The notes under the pieces were generated by a model. It was given only the letters and a program-made list of their open reading frames with translations, did no database searches and had not been told where the DNA came from. Source: Candidatus Rariloculus versatilis (lineage in GTDB: Bacteria; Pseudomonadota; Gammaproteobacteria; Steroidobacterales; Rariloculaceae). From it: 49,964 nucleotides of DNA. The translations under genes and the position numbers were made by a program. Shown piece after piece: positions 17,391-25,210 of the stretch. Location of the stretch: positions 1 through 49,964 of the forward strand of contig JAQAJI010000006.1 in the NCBI GenBank assembly GCA_028278665.1. The letters are read 5' to 3'. How positions within the stretch are numbered: the stretch's first letter is position 1; the number at the start of each line of letters is the position of its first letter.

Positions 17391-17951
17391 TCACGCCGGT
17401 AAGGTCTTCGATAGTAACTTGACCCGGGAAACGGTTGCTTCCGAACCGTCCCCACGAGGTAACGATCCATCGGCGAGATATCGAAGCCGATTCGCGACCT
17501 CGTCGCGCGGCAGGTACACGGCACCATCGCTTCGCCACGTTTCCAACGCCCTCACCAGCAGCGAGGTCGAGCAGGCTTCAACCTCGTGTAGTCGATCAAT
17601 AACCCACAAGACACCGTGCACGCGTAGACCACTACGCGTAGCGACGCGACGCAGCAAGGAGTCGCCTGTTAGAAGAATGCCGCGCCGGGAACGCGCGGTG
17701 ACAAAGCAGAAACAGTCATTCGCAGACAGTGCGGGATGTTGCGCCATTACGCTGAACGCCTCTCGCACTTCGCCTGGTGTGAGGTCATAAGTCCGTACGC
17801 CAGCCAAGTCGAGCGTCTTGTTCAGCATCTCGGATTCTCGGACGGGGAGGCGCACGACAAGCCGGTACGGCAAAGAACCGAGGACGCCAAGCAACTTCCC
17901 TTTCTGGAGGTCTATCAGACAGGAAGCATCATTGACGATGACGCACGTCAC
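17391..17951 (-). CDS. PIN-like domain protein, putative toxin of a TA pair
   Basis: 186 residues starting at GTG 17951, overlapping the stop of the upstream XRE gene by four bases (GTGA). PIN-fold signals: first acidic cluster IVNDASCLID, a mid-domain Glu in VRESEML, SANDCFCFVTARS and LLTGDSLLRRVA with the later conserved acids. PIN proteins of this kind are usually RNases that act as toxins. A C-terminal extension of about 50 residues beyond the core is basic. The coupling to an XRE/metallopeptidase gene suggests a toxin-antitoxin-like pair; activity is inferred only. Confidence 0.75.
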   Translation of the reverse strand: MTCVIVNDASCLIDLQKGKLLGVLGSLPYRLVVRLPVRESEMLNKTLDLAGVRTYDLTPGEVREAFSVMAQHPALSANDCFCFVTARSRRGILLTGDSLLRRVATRSGLRVHGVLWVIDRLHEVEACSTSLLVRALETWRSDGAVYLPRDEVANRLRYLADGSLPRGDGSEATVSRVKLLSKTLPA

Positions 17952-19027
17952 TGAGTGCCGGGACCGCTGATTCTCTGTTCGATGCTCTTGAGGGGCTGAT
18001 CGAGAAGTTCAGCAGCCCGAACTGGAGAGATGAGCTGTTCGCCGATGGCTCGCCAGACGAGTTGTTCGAAGCGGCGGGGCTTTTCGAAGGCGGCGAATCC
18101 GCTGTCGCCGGTAATCGGTTCCGGTTCGCTTTTGCGCCAGGAGCGTGCGTATGTGGTGAAGGCGTAGCGGACAGTTTCGGGCCGAAGTATCCCGACTTGC
18201 CCCAGGCGCATGAGCATGGCGGCAGCGGAAACGCCGTAAACGTGCTTAAGGCGGATGATCTCGAAATATGTAGTTCGATGCCGGTCAGGCCCTGCCTTCC
18301 CAAGGAGACTTTCTTTCGGGACGAGAAAGGCGCCAGCGAACCGGTTCATGGCGGATTCAAGCTTGATGGCTGCGTTGCCGGTGGAGAGGATGACTCTGTG
18401 AGCAAGTTCGTGGGCGAGGTTGAAGCGCTTGCGCTCCACGTTGGTTCGATTCGAAACGACGATTGCGTCGGCGACGGGTTCCCCACCACGCAGGACATGA
18501 CATGCGAGACCGCTGATCCGTTCCGGCAGGTCGTCCTCGACCACCTTAATTCCTTTCTCTTCGAGAAGCGCGCACATACTGGGGATCGGGTCCACGCCCA
18601 GGTGCCAGGAGTCGCGGAGTTCATCGGCCTTGGTGTCGATGTCGTCGTCGCTGAGGACGCTATCGCAACGCAGTCCTTCAAACCAGTCCACATTCGGCTC
18701 GATACCGAGGATTTCCTCGATGGTGAGATACCGTTCAAGGTTGTCGACGACAATGGCTTCGGCCTTCGCGCGGTCGCCGGCGGAGGTGCCGGAACGCTTG
18801 CGGAACTCCAGACCGTCCAGCATCTCGACCTGCGAACTCATGAGAAAATCGAGCGAAACGTCGAGCGCTTTGGCCAAACCGATTAGCACAGCGGACGACG
18901 GCAACATCTTGCCGGTTTCATACTTGCTGATCGCCTGAGCGGTAACCGGAGGATGTACTCGCGCGGCCAGTGATCGCATGGATAGGCCCGCACGCTTGCG
19001 AGCGAGCCGAAGTCGTCGTCCAAACAT
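17948..19027 (-). CDS. XRE-family regulator with ImmA/IrrE (M78) metallopeptidase domain
   Basis: 359 residues from ATG 19027 (MFGRRLRLARKRAGLS), the start of a Cro/CI-type helix-turn-helix (1-65, with QAISKYETGKMLPS). A linker precedes a COG2856 zincin domain with the metal motif HELAH near residue 205 in RFNLAHELAHRVI and a downstream MNRFAGAFLVP. The track start 74 codons upstream is unlikely: a GGAG sits eight bases before this ATG. The C-terminal part resembles other XRE-M78 proteins. As the first gene of a pair with the PIN gene it probably represses its own promoter and neutralises or is proteolytically linked to the partner. Confidence 0.85.
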   Translation of the reverse strand: MFGRRLRLARKRAGLSMRSLAARVHPPVTAQAISKYETGKMLPSSAVLIGLAKALDVSLDFLMSSQVEMLDGLEFRKRSGTSAGDRAKAEAIVVDNLERYLTIEEILGIEPNVDWFEGLRCDSVLSDDDIDTKADELRDSWHLGVDPIPSMCALLEEKGIKVVEDDLPERISGLACHVLRGGEPVADAIVVSNRTNVERKRFNLAHELAHRVILSTGNAAIKLESAMNRFAGAFLVPKESLLGKAGPDRHRTTYFEIIRLKHVYGVSAAAMLMRLGQVGILRPETVRYAFTTYARSWRKSEPEPITGDSGFAAFEKPRRFEQLVWRAIGEQLISPVRAAELLDQPLKSIEQRISGPGTQ

Positions 19028-19060
19028 GTCCTGCTCCCAATTCTCGCCGATACCAATGGT

Positions 19061-19093
19061 TGACAAATTATTGTCAGAATATGGTATTGTAAA
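19061..19093. promoter_or_regulatory. Divergent promoter/operator between XRE-M78 gene and small basic gene
   Basis: TGACAA-ATTA-TTGTCA (19061-19076) is a perfect 6-4-6 inverted repeat. For the minus strand, TTTACA (complement of 19088-19093) lies 16-17 bases before an AT-rich -10 that overlaps this palindrome. For the plus strand TTGACA is at 19060-19065 with TATTGT at 19085-19090, a wide 19-base spacing. The layout fits an autoregulatory site for the XRE protein. It is one of the most AT-rich spots in the window. Pattern inference only. Confidence 0.5.
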
Positions 19094-19149
19094 CCTACTG
19101 GCGATAGCAGTAAATTGGAGTTTTGGGGAAACCAGTTTGGAGGAAAGGC

Positions 19150-19482
19150 ATGGCCGAATCACGTTCTCATTGTCGAGCCAAGAGAAGGGCTGCAGGTCGG
19201 CACGGAAACACCGAAGTGCGACTGAGCGGTGGGCGGCGCCTCGATGCACTCAGTCGTGGCGGCAAGCGCGCCACCGAAGTCGAACGAAGCGGATCAAGCG
19301 CGCGACTGGACGCCGCGGCACGCCGTCTGCGAGCCAGCAGGGCCAGCCAGAAGGTACTGCAGGTGCCGCAGAAGGACATGCCCGCTGCTGCCAGAGCGAT
19401 GCGAAAAGCGGGTACGACCGGGACGGTGAAAAATATGGGTGGTACAAAGCGAAGACGTGTGCGGCGCCCTTCGCGATGGTGA
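19150..19482 (+). CDS. Small basic protein of unknown function
   Basis: 110 residues, very Arg/Ala rich. ATG 19150 is preceded by GGAGGAAAGGC, a strong ribosome-binding site, which favours it over the track start at 19123. The sequence SGGRRLDALSRGG, then SQKVLQVPQKDM and TGTVKNMGGTKRRRV, has the evenly spread charged and hydrophobic pattern of a real folded protein, but I do not recognise the family. No signal peptide or membrane helix. It is divergent from the XRE-M78 gene and shares its control region, and a GNAT gene follows 105 bases later. Confidence 0.6.
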   Translation: MAESRSHCRAKRRAAGRHGNTEVRLSGGRRLDALSRGGKRATEVERSGSSARLDAAARRLRASRASQKVLQVPQKDMPAAARAMRKAGTTGTVKNMGGTKRRRVRRPSRW

Positions 19483-19587
19483 CGGCGTGTCGCTGCGAGT
19501 TGCATGTTCTTGCGCCGACCGCGACCCTGGTGTGTAGTCTTGATCGAACCCGGCAAGAGTCCAAGTGGATTGGTAGTTGCCATCACA

Positions 19588-20070
19588 ATGGTTTTTACAA
19601 CCCGGCGAGCGATGACTTCCGATGCGGCGGCGGCATGCGATGTCGTGCGGCGCTCCATCATCGAGCTTTGCGCGGAGGACCACCGCGACGATCCGGGCAT
19701 TCTCCAGTGGTGGCTTGAAAACAAGACGGCCGCCAACTTCGAGCTGTGGATCGCCTCCCAACGCAACGTGGCGCTGGTTGTCGAGCGGGAGGGTCAGATC
19801 GTTGGATTCGGACTCATGGACCTGAAGGGCGTCATCGCGCTGATGTACGTATCTCCGGATGCCCGATTCTGCGGTGTCAGCAAGGCGCTCCTGTCGGCAC
19901 TGGAGGACGCAGCGCTTGCCGCCGGAGTTCGGGAAATGAAGCTTGAGAGCTCCAATACCGCGCTGCGCTTCTACAGGAGTGCAGGCTATATCCCTGACGG
20001 TGAGCCCAGGCATGAGTACTGTGGGACGTTCTGCCACCCCATGTCTCGACAGATTGGCCGCAGCGCCTGA
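19588..20070 (+). CDS. GNAT family N-acetyltransferase
   Basis: 160 residues from ATG 19588 (MVFTTRRAMTSDAAAACDVV). GNAT landmarks: an N-terminal beta strand plus helix, the central NVALVVEREGQIVGFGLMDL, the acetyl-CoA-binding region YVSPDARFCGVSKALLSAL, and the closing LESSNTALRFYRSAGY. The pyrophosphate loop RFCGVSKAL is a slightly unusual version of the Q/RxxGxG/A motif. The substrate is unknown. Longer in-frame upstream starts exist (19504) but look non-homologous. It is probably transcribed with or just after the small basic gene. Confidence 0.85.
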   Translation: MVFTTRRAMTSDAAAACDVVRRSIIELCAEDHRDDPGILQWWLENKTAANFELWIASQRNVALVVEREGQIVGFGLMDLKGVIALMYVSPDARFCGVSKALLSALEDAALAAGVREMKLESSNTALRFYRSAGYIPDGEPRHEYCGTFCHPMSRQIGRSA

Positions 20071-20140
20071 CTGCAGATCCTGGTCCGGGATCCGAACGAC
20101 GAAACCCCCGGGTGTCGCCGCCCGGCCGCCAGGCCGCCCG

Positions 20141-20166
20141 GACAAGCCTTGCCGACAAGGCTTGTC
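20141..20166. terminator. Stem-loop between convergent GNAT and class II aldolase genes
   Basis: GACAAGCCTTG-CCGA-CAAGGCTTGTC forms a perfect 11-bp stem with a four-base loop. It lies between two convergent genes, fitting a bidirectional terminator, though no clear U-tract follows (only scattered T in TACCTTGTTTGTC). It could also be an extragenic palindrome. Confidence 0.55.
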
Positions 20167-20254
20167 GTACCTTGTTTGTCGTGGAATGCGCGCCGGCACA
20201 CGAATTGCGCTTATCGCCCGGATGGTTGAACGCTCGCCGCCGCGCCCAACACGC

Positions 20255-21016
20255 TCAGCCGCGCCAGGACGGATCCTCCCGGTCGAGGATCTCCTGAAGC
20301 TCGCGGAAGTGATCCTCGCTCAGGTTCTGATAGTCGCGCCATTGTTGGGCCGTCTTCGCGGCCACCTCGTCTGAAACGATGCGCAGTTCCTGGCCGGTCT
20401 GGAGCGCCGCTACGTAGGTCGAGCAGGCGCGCTCGAAGTAGTAGAGATCGTCGAACGTCCGGGCGACCGTCTCACCGAGCGCCATCACGCCGTGGTTGCG
20501 CATCAGGACAATCGGGTTATCGCCCACCAGCCCGGCGATACGTTCGGCCTCATCGTCAAGGGCCATGCCGTGAAAACCGTCGTCGATACTCACGCGTCCC
20601 CGGAATCGCATCGCGTTGATGTCGATGGGCGGTAGCGTAGGCTCGGCGAGGCAGGCGAGCACCGACGCGTTCCTCGAGTGGACGTGTAGCACGCACCGCG
20701 CATGCGGGACGCGCCGGTGGATGCTGCCGTGCAGTGCCCATGCCGTGGGATCCGGGGCATCCGGCCGCTGCATGGTCTGCTCGTCTTCGGCATTGAGAAG
20801 TACGAGTTCGCTGGCCTTTATGCGGGAGAAATGCCGACCCCTCGGATTCATCAGGAACCGCGTCCCGCCTTCGTCGACGGCAAGGCTGAAGTGGTTGGCG
20901 ACCGATTCGTGCATGTCCAGGCGGGCCGCCCAGCGAAACGCACAGGCAAGGTCGGTGCGCTGGCGTTCGAAGTCCATTCGGGGCCGGCCGAGCGCGACGG
21001 GCTTGGTACGAGCCAT
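20255..21016 (-). CDS. Class II aldolase/adducin family protein
   Basis: 253 residues. Zinc-binding class II aldolase fold with the metal-ligand pattern HVHSRNASVLAC and the later LMRNHGVMALGET; FSRIKASELVLLN and the N-terminal NHFSLAVDEGGTRFLMNP are also typical. Members include sugar-phosphate aldolases and decarboxylases; many environmental paralogues such as this have no known substrate. It is the downstream end of a minus-strand run, separated from the SRPBCC gene by about 135 bases, so co-transcription is possible but not certain. Confidence 0.88.
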   Translation of the reverse strand: MARTKPVALGRPRMDFERQRTDLACAFRWAARLDMHESVANHFSLAVDEGGTRFLMNPRGRHFSRIKASELVLLNAEDEQTMQRPDAPDPTAWALHGSIHRRVPHARCVLHVHSRNASVLACLAEPTLPPIDINAMRFRGRVSIDDGFHGMALDDEAERIAGLVGDNPIVLMRNHGVMALGETVARTFDDLYYFERACSTYVAALQTGQELRIVSDEVAAKTAQQWRDYQNLSEDHFRELQEILDREDPSWRG

Positions 21017-21152
21017 GGCGTTCCCCTGATCGAGTCTCCGGCTCGTTACGGTAGCCGTCTTGCGGGCTTTCTGTCCATCATGGCGGGGCCGTCCCGGCCC
21101 GCCCCCCCTTGGCCCGCAAATCTCTACCGAAGCCGCGCAAGATCCGGCGCGA

Positions 21153-21599
21153 TCATCTCGGCCCTTGCTGAGATCTGCGGGCCAGAGCCACCGCCATCGC
21201 GTTGAAGCCGCGCCGTATGGCGCCGCCCCAAACCAGCGCGACCGGTGGGGTCAGCAGGCCGTGGAAGGCGTCGGTGGTGACATAGCGGCAGCGCGACTCA
21301 TCCAACGGTTCCAGGCGCTGTTCGCGGTGGGCGCTCAGAAGCCCGGCGGCGCCCATGGTCATGCTCCAGGCCAGCAGCGTCGGTGGTTCGATGGTCTGGA
21401 TGCGTACCGTCTGCCTGAGCCGGAACGGCCCAAGCTTCACATGGAGCACGACCGGCGCGCCGACCTTGAGACTCGCGTCCACCCTGGGCGTGAAGGGGTT
21501 CCACTCGCCGTATCGTTCGAAGTCCGTCAGGACTTCCCACGCGCGCTCGACCGGCGCATCGATGCCCACCGCGTCGGACCTAATCACATGGCGGAACAC
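21153..21599 (-). CDS. SRPBCC-fold (START/polyketide-cyclase-like) protein
   Basis: 148 residues from GTG 21599, six bases after the stop of the SDR gene. It begins with the family signature for a hydrophobic-ligand-binding fold: VGIDAPVERAWEVLTDFERYGEWNPFTPRV, then WSMTMG and a C-terminal helix. SRPBCC proteins bind lipids, sterols or polyketides in a deep pocket. The track ORF from 21977 is a shadow of the SDR gene upstream of this point. The setting next to SDR, sulfotransferase and sterol-reductase-like sequence fits a hydrophobic ligand. Confidence 0.82.
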   Translation of the reverse strand: MFRHVIRSDAVGIDAPVERAWEVLTDFERYGEWNPFTPRVDASLKVGAPVVLHVKLGPFRLRQTVRIQTIEPPTLLAWSMTMGAAGLLSAHREQRLEPLDESRCRYVTTDAFHGLLTPPVALVWGGAIRRGFNAMAVALARRSQQGPR

Positions 21600-21604
21600 G
21601 CAAG

Positions 21605-22630
21605 CTACCCCTGCTCGATGCCCATCGAGCCGCCCGTGGCCTGCTTGTCGATCATCGACTCGCTCAGTTCCCACAGCCGCTTGCCCGCAGTTTCGTCCCG
21701 GGCGAGCGGGGAAGCGGGTTTTTCGCTGAATACATGCAGGTAGACGCCGGTACGTTCGCCCATCGCCTCGGCGCAGCACAGGTAGATGACCGGGCGGGCG
21801 GCCTTGTCCGGCGGCGTGAAAAACAGTTTGGCAAGGGCTTGGGTCAGGAGTCGCAGGAACACCGGAGCGTCGCGCACGATTCCCGAACGGACGGGTCCGG
21901 GGCAGAGCGAGTTCACGGCGACTCGAGTCTCCCCTTCGGAATTGAGCCGGCGCGACAGTTCCTGGGCGTAGGTGCAAAGGCTCAGCTTGCTCGCGGCGTA
22001 GTGCTTGAGGCTGTCCCTCAGGCCATAGTCGGTAAACGCGCCGAAGGTCTGAAAGTCGATGGGTCCGGCGGATCGGTGCGATTCGGAGCCGACGATCACG
22101 ATGCGCGGCCGTTGCTTCGGATCGGTGGATGGTTGAATCAGCCCATCGGACAACAGCCGGTCGATCAGGGCGCGGTTGGCAAGGAAGTGCACCGCGAACA
22201 TCATTTCGTAGCCCTGCGGGGTCCTGCGGGCACTGCGCGGTATGAGGCCCGCGTTCAGAACGATGATGTCGAGCCGCCGGCCCTGCTGTCTGAGCGTGTC
22301 GCCGAGCTCGTGCACGGAATGCAGATCGGCGAGGTCGACCTTGAGCATTTCCACGAGGTTCGAGCCCGACTCGCGGCTGACGTCTTTCCCGGCTTGCGGG
22401 TGGCCGCTGCGGCAGGCCATGAGGACGCGGCCGCCGCGCCTGGCGAGGTCGACCGCCACCGCCTTGCCGAGCCCGCTGTTGGCGCCGGTGACGAGGCAGA
22501 CCTTGCCGTCGATACGGAAACTGTCAGGCAACGGTCCGGTTCGGTCCTTGCGCGCGAATACATCCGCGAAGGCGCCATATACGGCACCGCCCAACGTAGT
22601 GTAGTCACCGGATTGAGTATCGGTCTGCAT
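21605..22630 (-). CDS. Short-chain dehydrogenase/reductase (retinol dehydrogenase-like)
   Basis: 341 residues. NAD(P)-binding TGANSGLGKAVAVDLARRG near residue 48, an NAG motif in IIVLNAGLIP, a catalytic Ser in IVGSESHRS and the YAASK catalytic Tyr-Lys. An N-terminal extension of about 40 residues and a long C-terminal tail resemble the retinol/protochlorophyllide-dehydrogenase-like SDRs. It oxidises or reduces a hydroxyl/keto group on a substrate that cannot be named. It belongs to a tight cluster with the SRPBCC, sulfotransferase and DUF1214 genes. Confidence 0.9.
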   Translation of the reverse strand: MQTDTQSGDYTTLGGAVYGAFADVFARKDRTGPLPDSFRIDGKVCLVTGANSGLGKAVAVDLARRGGRVLMACRSGHPQAGKDVSRESGSNLVEMLKVDLADLHSVHELGDTLRQQGRRLDIIVLNAGLIPRSARRTPQGYEMMFAVHFLANRALIDRLLSDGLIQPSTDPKQRPRIVIVGSESHRSAGPIDFQTFGAFTDYGLRDSLKHYAASKLSLCTYAQELSRRLNSEGETRVAVNSLCPGPVRSGIVRDAPVFLRLLTQALAKLFFTPPDKAARPVIYLCCAEAMGERTGVYLHVFSEKPASPLARDETAGKRLWELSESMIDKQATGGSMGIEQG

Positions 22631-22685
22631 GGTTTTCTGCTCTTTCTGATTTGCGTTTCAGGTCGCTGTGGCGCGCGAAACCCGG

Positions 22686-23984
22686 TCAAGCGTTCGCCAG
22701 TCCGGTTGCTTCATCCGGAATCCGGTAGACCCGCGTGTAAAACTCGAAGTCCCGGTCGATGCGATCGGCGTCGAGTCCGAAATCGTCGAGGGAATAGACG
22801 TGTACGCCATGGCGATACTGGACGTTGGCGTTTAGCGCTTCGCTTGCAGCGCGCTCGGATGTTTCGTCGAACTCGATCGCGGCGCAGCGATAGACTCGTT
22901 GCAACTCGTCGATCGGGCGCTTCAGGAGATCGTAGTAGGACACGTCGATGCAAGCGCCTGCGGTTCCGGAGTATCGAACCCCGATGGAGCGTTCGAGCAC
23001 GCGGCGCATCTTCGGCACCCAGTGCGCTGCGATCTCGCGCGCATCCACTCGGTCGCTCAGGATGCCCCGGCCATGCGCGACCATGCTGCAGAACGAGGCG
23101 AGCGCCTGCTTCGGATCGCGGTGGGTCTGAACGACCGAGGTCCGCGGCAGCACGCGCAGCGCCACGTCGAGGTGTTCGAGATGATTGGGTGTCTTGAGGA
23201 CCCAGTTCCTGCCCGGCCGCTGCCACTGCAGCACCTTGAGCATCGTGAGCAGATACTCGTAGCTCCTCGTGTGATCCTGCTGCTCGAGCCATTCGGAGTA
23301 GCTCGGCACATGCATCATCGCTTCCGGAGACTGGCTCATGAACGAGAGGTCGAGCAGGAACACGTCCTCTTCCGGCGCGTCGTGGGCGAGCGGATGAATG
23401 GCGGTGAATTCCGGTGCGAGCCAGCTCATCGCCTTCTCGGCGCGCCTGGCCGCCTCGAGTCGCGCTTCGGGTTTGCCCTGTGTCTCGCGGGGGAACGGTA
23501 CCGGGTTGAGCGCCTCCCAGGTCTTCAGCGCCCGGATAGCCGGATCCGCAGCGATCAGCCGGTGCAAGCTGGTCGTTGCGGTCCGCTGCAGACCCGTGAT
23601 GAGAACGATCCTGCCGAGTTCGAGGTCGACGATCTCCGGGTGCCCGCCGATCAGCCGCTCGGCGAGGAGTCGCGTCGCGAGGACCGACACGATTCTCGAC
23701 CGCTGTACGGCGTAGCCCACCGTGGTGAGATTCGCTTCCTCGTTGATCGACTTCACCAGGACGGCCAACGGTTCAAGAAACCACTCGTCGCCGAAGTCCG
23801 ACAGCCCCGTCTTCTTTCGGGCGGCGTCGATGAGCCTGTCGACATCGAGACCGCCGCCGAAGCCGGCCTTGCGCGCCAAGCGGCCCGCCCGGTTGGCGAC
23901 GGCGACGCGAAACGGGCGATACGGCCTCGTGTAGTCGGTCGACGTCTGCCGGGGTTTCGCTTCCTGCGGGGACATCCGTGACAA
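22686..23984 (-). CDS. Sulfotransferase family protein
   Basis: 432 residues. The 5' phosphosulfate-binding motif is ITGLQRTATTSLHRLIAADP and the 3' phosphate region is VQTHRDPKQALASFCSM. WVLKTPNHLEHLDVAL is the third landmark of this bacterial family (Sulfotransfer_3 type). It would transfer sulfate from PAPS to a hydroxyl or amine; members of this type occur near steroid and lipid genes in environmental proteobacteria. Five bases separate its start from the DUF1214 stop, so it is likely in the same operon. Confidence 0.9.
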   Translation of the reverse strand: MSRMSPQEAKPRQTSTDYTRPYRPFRVAVANRAGRLARKAGFGGGLDVDRLIDAARKKTGLSDFGDEWFLEPLAVLVKSINEEANLTTVGYAVQRSRIVSVLATRLLAERLIGGHPEIVDLELGRIVLITGLQRTATTSLHRLIAADPAIRALKTWEALNPVPFPRETQGKPEARLEAARRAEKAMSWLAPEFTAIHPLAHDAPEEDVFLLDLSFMSQSPEAMMHVPSYSEWLEQQDHTRSYEYLLTMLKVLQWQRPGRNWVLKTPNHLEHLDVALRVLPRTSVVQTHRDPKQALASFCSMVAHGRGILSDRVDAREIAAHWVPKMRRVLERSIGVRYSGTAGACIDVSYYDLLKRPIDELQRVYRCAAIEFDETSERAASEALNANVQYRHGVHVYSLDDFGLDADRIDRDFEFYTRVYRIPDEATGLANA

Positions 23985-23989
23985 GGCCT

Positions 23990-25201
23990 CTACGCGCCGC
24001 GAGCCCGGCGATTCCTCAAGGCTTCAAGCTCCGCCAGACTGACGACCCGGGTACGGGGCTCGGGATGTTCGCTCGCCTTGATCCAGCGAAAGCACATCGT
24101 CCCGGACGTGTGACCCGCGGTTTCGAGCCAGTTCGGGAGTCCCGGATCGCGGTGGGCCACGACGAGACGAACGGAGCCGTCGTCCTCGTAACGGGCGAGC
24201 TTCCTGTTCGTGTGAATCGTGTGATAACGGTAGTCCAGCGATTCCATCCAGTAGTTATTTACCTGAAAGTTCCAATGTTCGCACTCAGGCGGCATGACTT
24301 CGATGAGCAGCGCCTCGTCCTCGGCCAACTCCCAGTGGCTGTGATGGTAGACGATGTTGGGGTCGCCGCCCGCTCTGAGCGAGACATCGGGGTCGAACAT
24401 GGGAAGCCGGTTGCTGTGCCTGCTGAAGCCGCGTGCCCAGTTGGCGAACAGCATCGCGGCGCCCGCCACGAGCGTGCCTGCGGACCTGAGCCCCTCGTCG
24501 AGTTGTTCGGGCGTGAGCGGTGCGGGCCGTTTCTCCTCCTCGCTGCAGTTGATGCGCTCGATCGTGAGCTCGGCCGGGACTTCTGCCGTTCGGTCGAGGA
24601 AGGTCTGACGCACGATCAGCGTGCGGCTTTCCGGTGTCATGGGCAGCCAGTTGCCCTCGTGGCGCTTGCTGCTCACGAGCAGTTCGAAGTAGCCGTCCTC
24701 GCCGATCGCAAGTTCCCCGGCTTCGACGTAGCCGGTCGGGGGCATCCCGCCGCCCTGCCCGTAGTGCCCGGCCTGCGTGCCGAAACCGAGATACCTGACC
24801 GTGTTGCGCGCGCCGCTGATGCGGTAATCGTAGTCGCCGTGGATGGCGGCCGTCTGGTAGTGGTTGTCGGGGTTGTCCGAGCCGAGCTTGACCGTCTCAT
24901 GGGCAACGCGGTGCAGCACGGGCGCCCGTGGGTCCGCGTATTCCACGAAGGCCATGAGTCCGCCCCGGAGCAGGCGGCTCAGGTAACGGTATCCTTCGGC
25001 CTGGTTGAACGGGTCCCGGGGCGCGCCCGGGTAGTTGAGCGCGGCGCCCGCGGCCTTGAGCGTGTCGCAGAACTCGTCCCAGGTCCGGCCGCTGACCACG
25101 CGCTCCTCGGCGACATCGGCGCTCGTCTTCCCGCGCAGCCTGTGCAGGAGCAGCGATATGCGCCGGAAGAGCTGAAGCAGGCCGATCAGCAATCGTCTCA
25201 T
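23990..25201 (-). CDS. DUF1214 domain protein
   Basis: 403 residues with the C-terminal DUF1214 signature (NNYWMESLDYRYHTIHTNRKLA, then VVAHRDPGLPNWLETAGH). The first 20 residues are hydrophobic and basic and could be a membrane anchor. The central part includes HGDYDYRISGARNTVRYLGF. Function is unknown; the family is abundant in bacteria that degrade or modify steroids and other lipids. It sits ten bases downstream of the chimeric SDR gene and just before the sulfotransferase. Confidence 0.88.
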   Translation of the reverse strand: MRRLLIGLLQLFRRISLLLHRLRGKTSADVAEERVVSGRTWDEFCDTLKAAGAALNYPGAPRDPFNQAEGYRYLSRLLRGGLMAFVEYADPRAPVLHRVAHETVKLGSDNPDNHYQTAAIHGDYDYRISGARNTVRYLGFGTQAGHYGQGGGMPPTGYVEAGELAIGEDGYFELLVSSKRHEGNWLPMTPESRTLIVRQTFLDRTAEVPAELTIERINCSEEEKRPAPLTPEQLDEGLRSAGTLVAGAAMLFANWARGFSRHSNRLPMFDPDVSLRAGGDPNIVYHHSHWELAEDEALLIEVMPPECEHWNFQVNNYWMESLDYRYHTIHTNRKLARYEDDGSVRLVVAHRDPGLPNWLETAGHTSGTMCFRWIKASEHPEPRTRVVSLAELEALRNRRARGA

Positions 25202-25210
25202 CGCAGGCGC

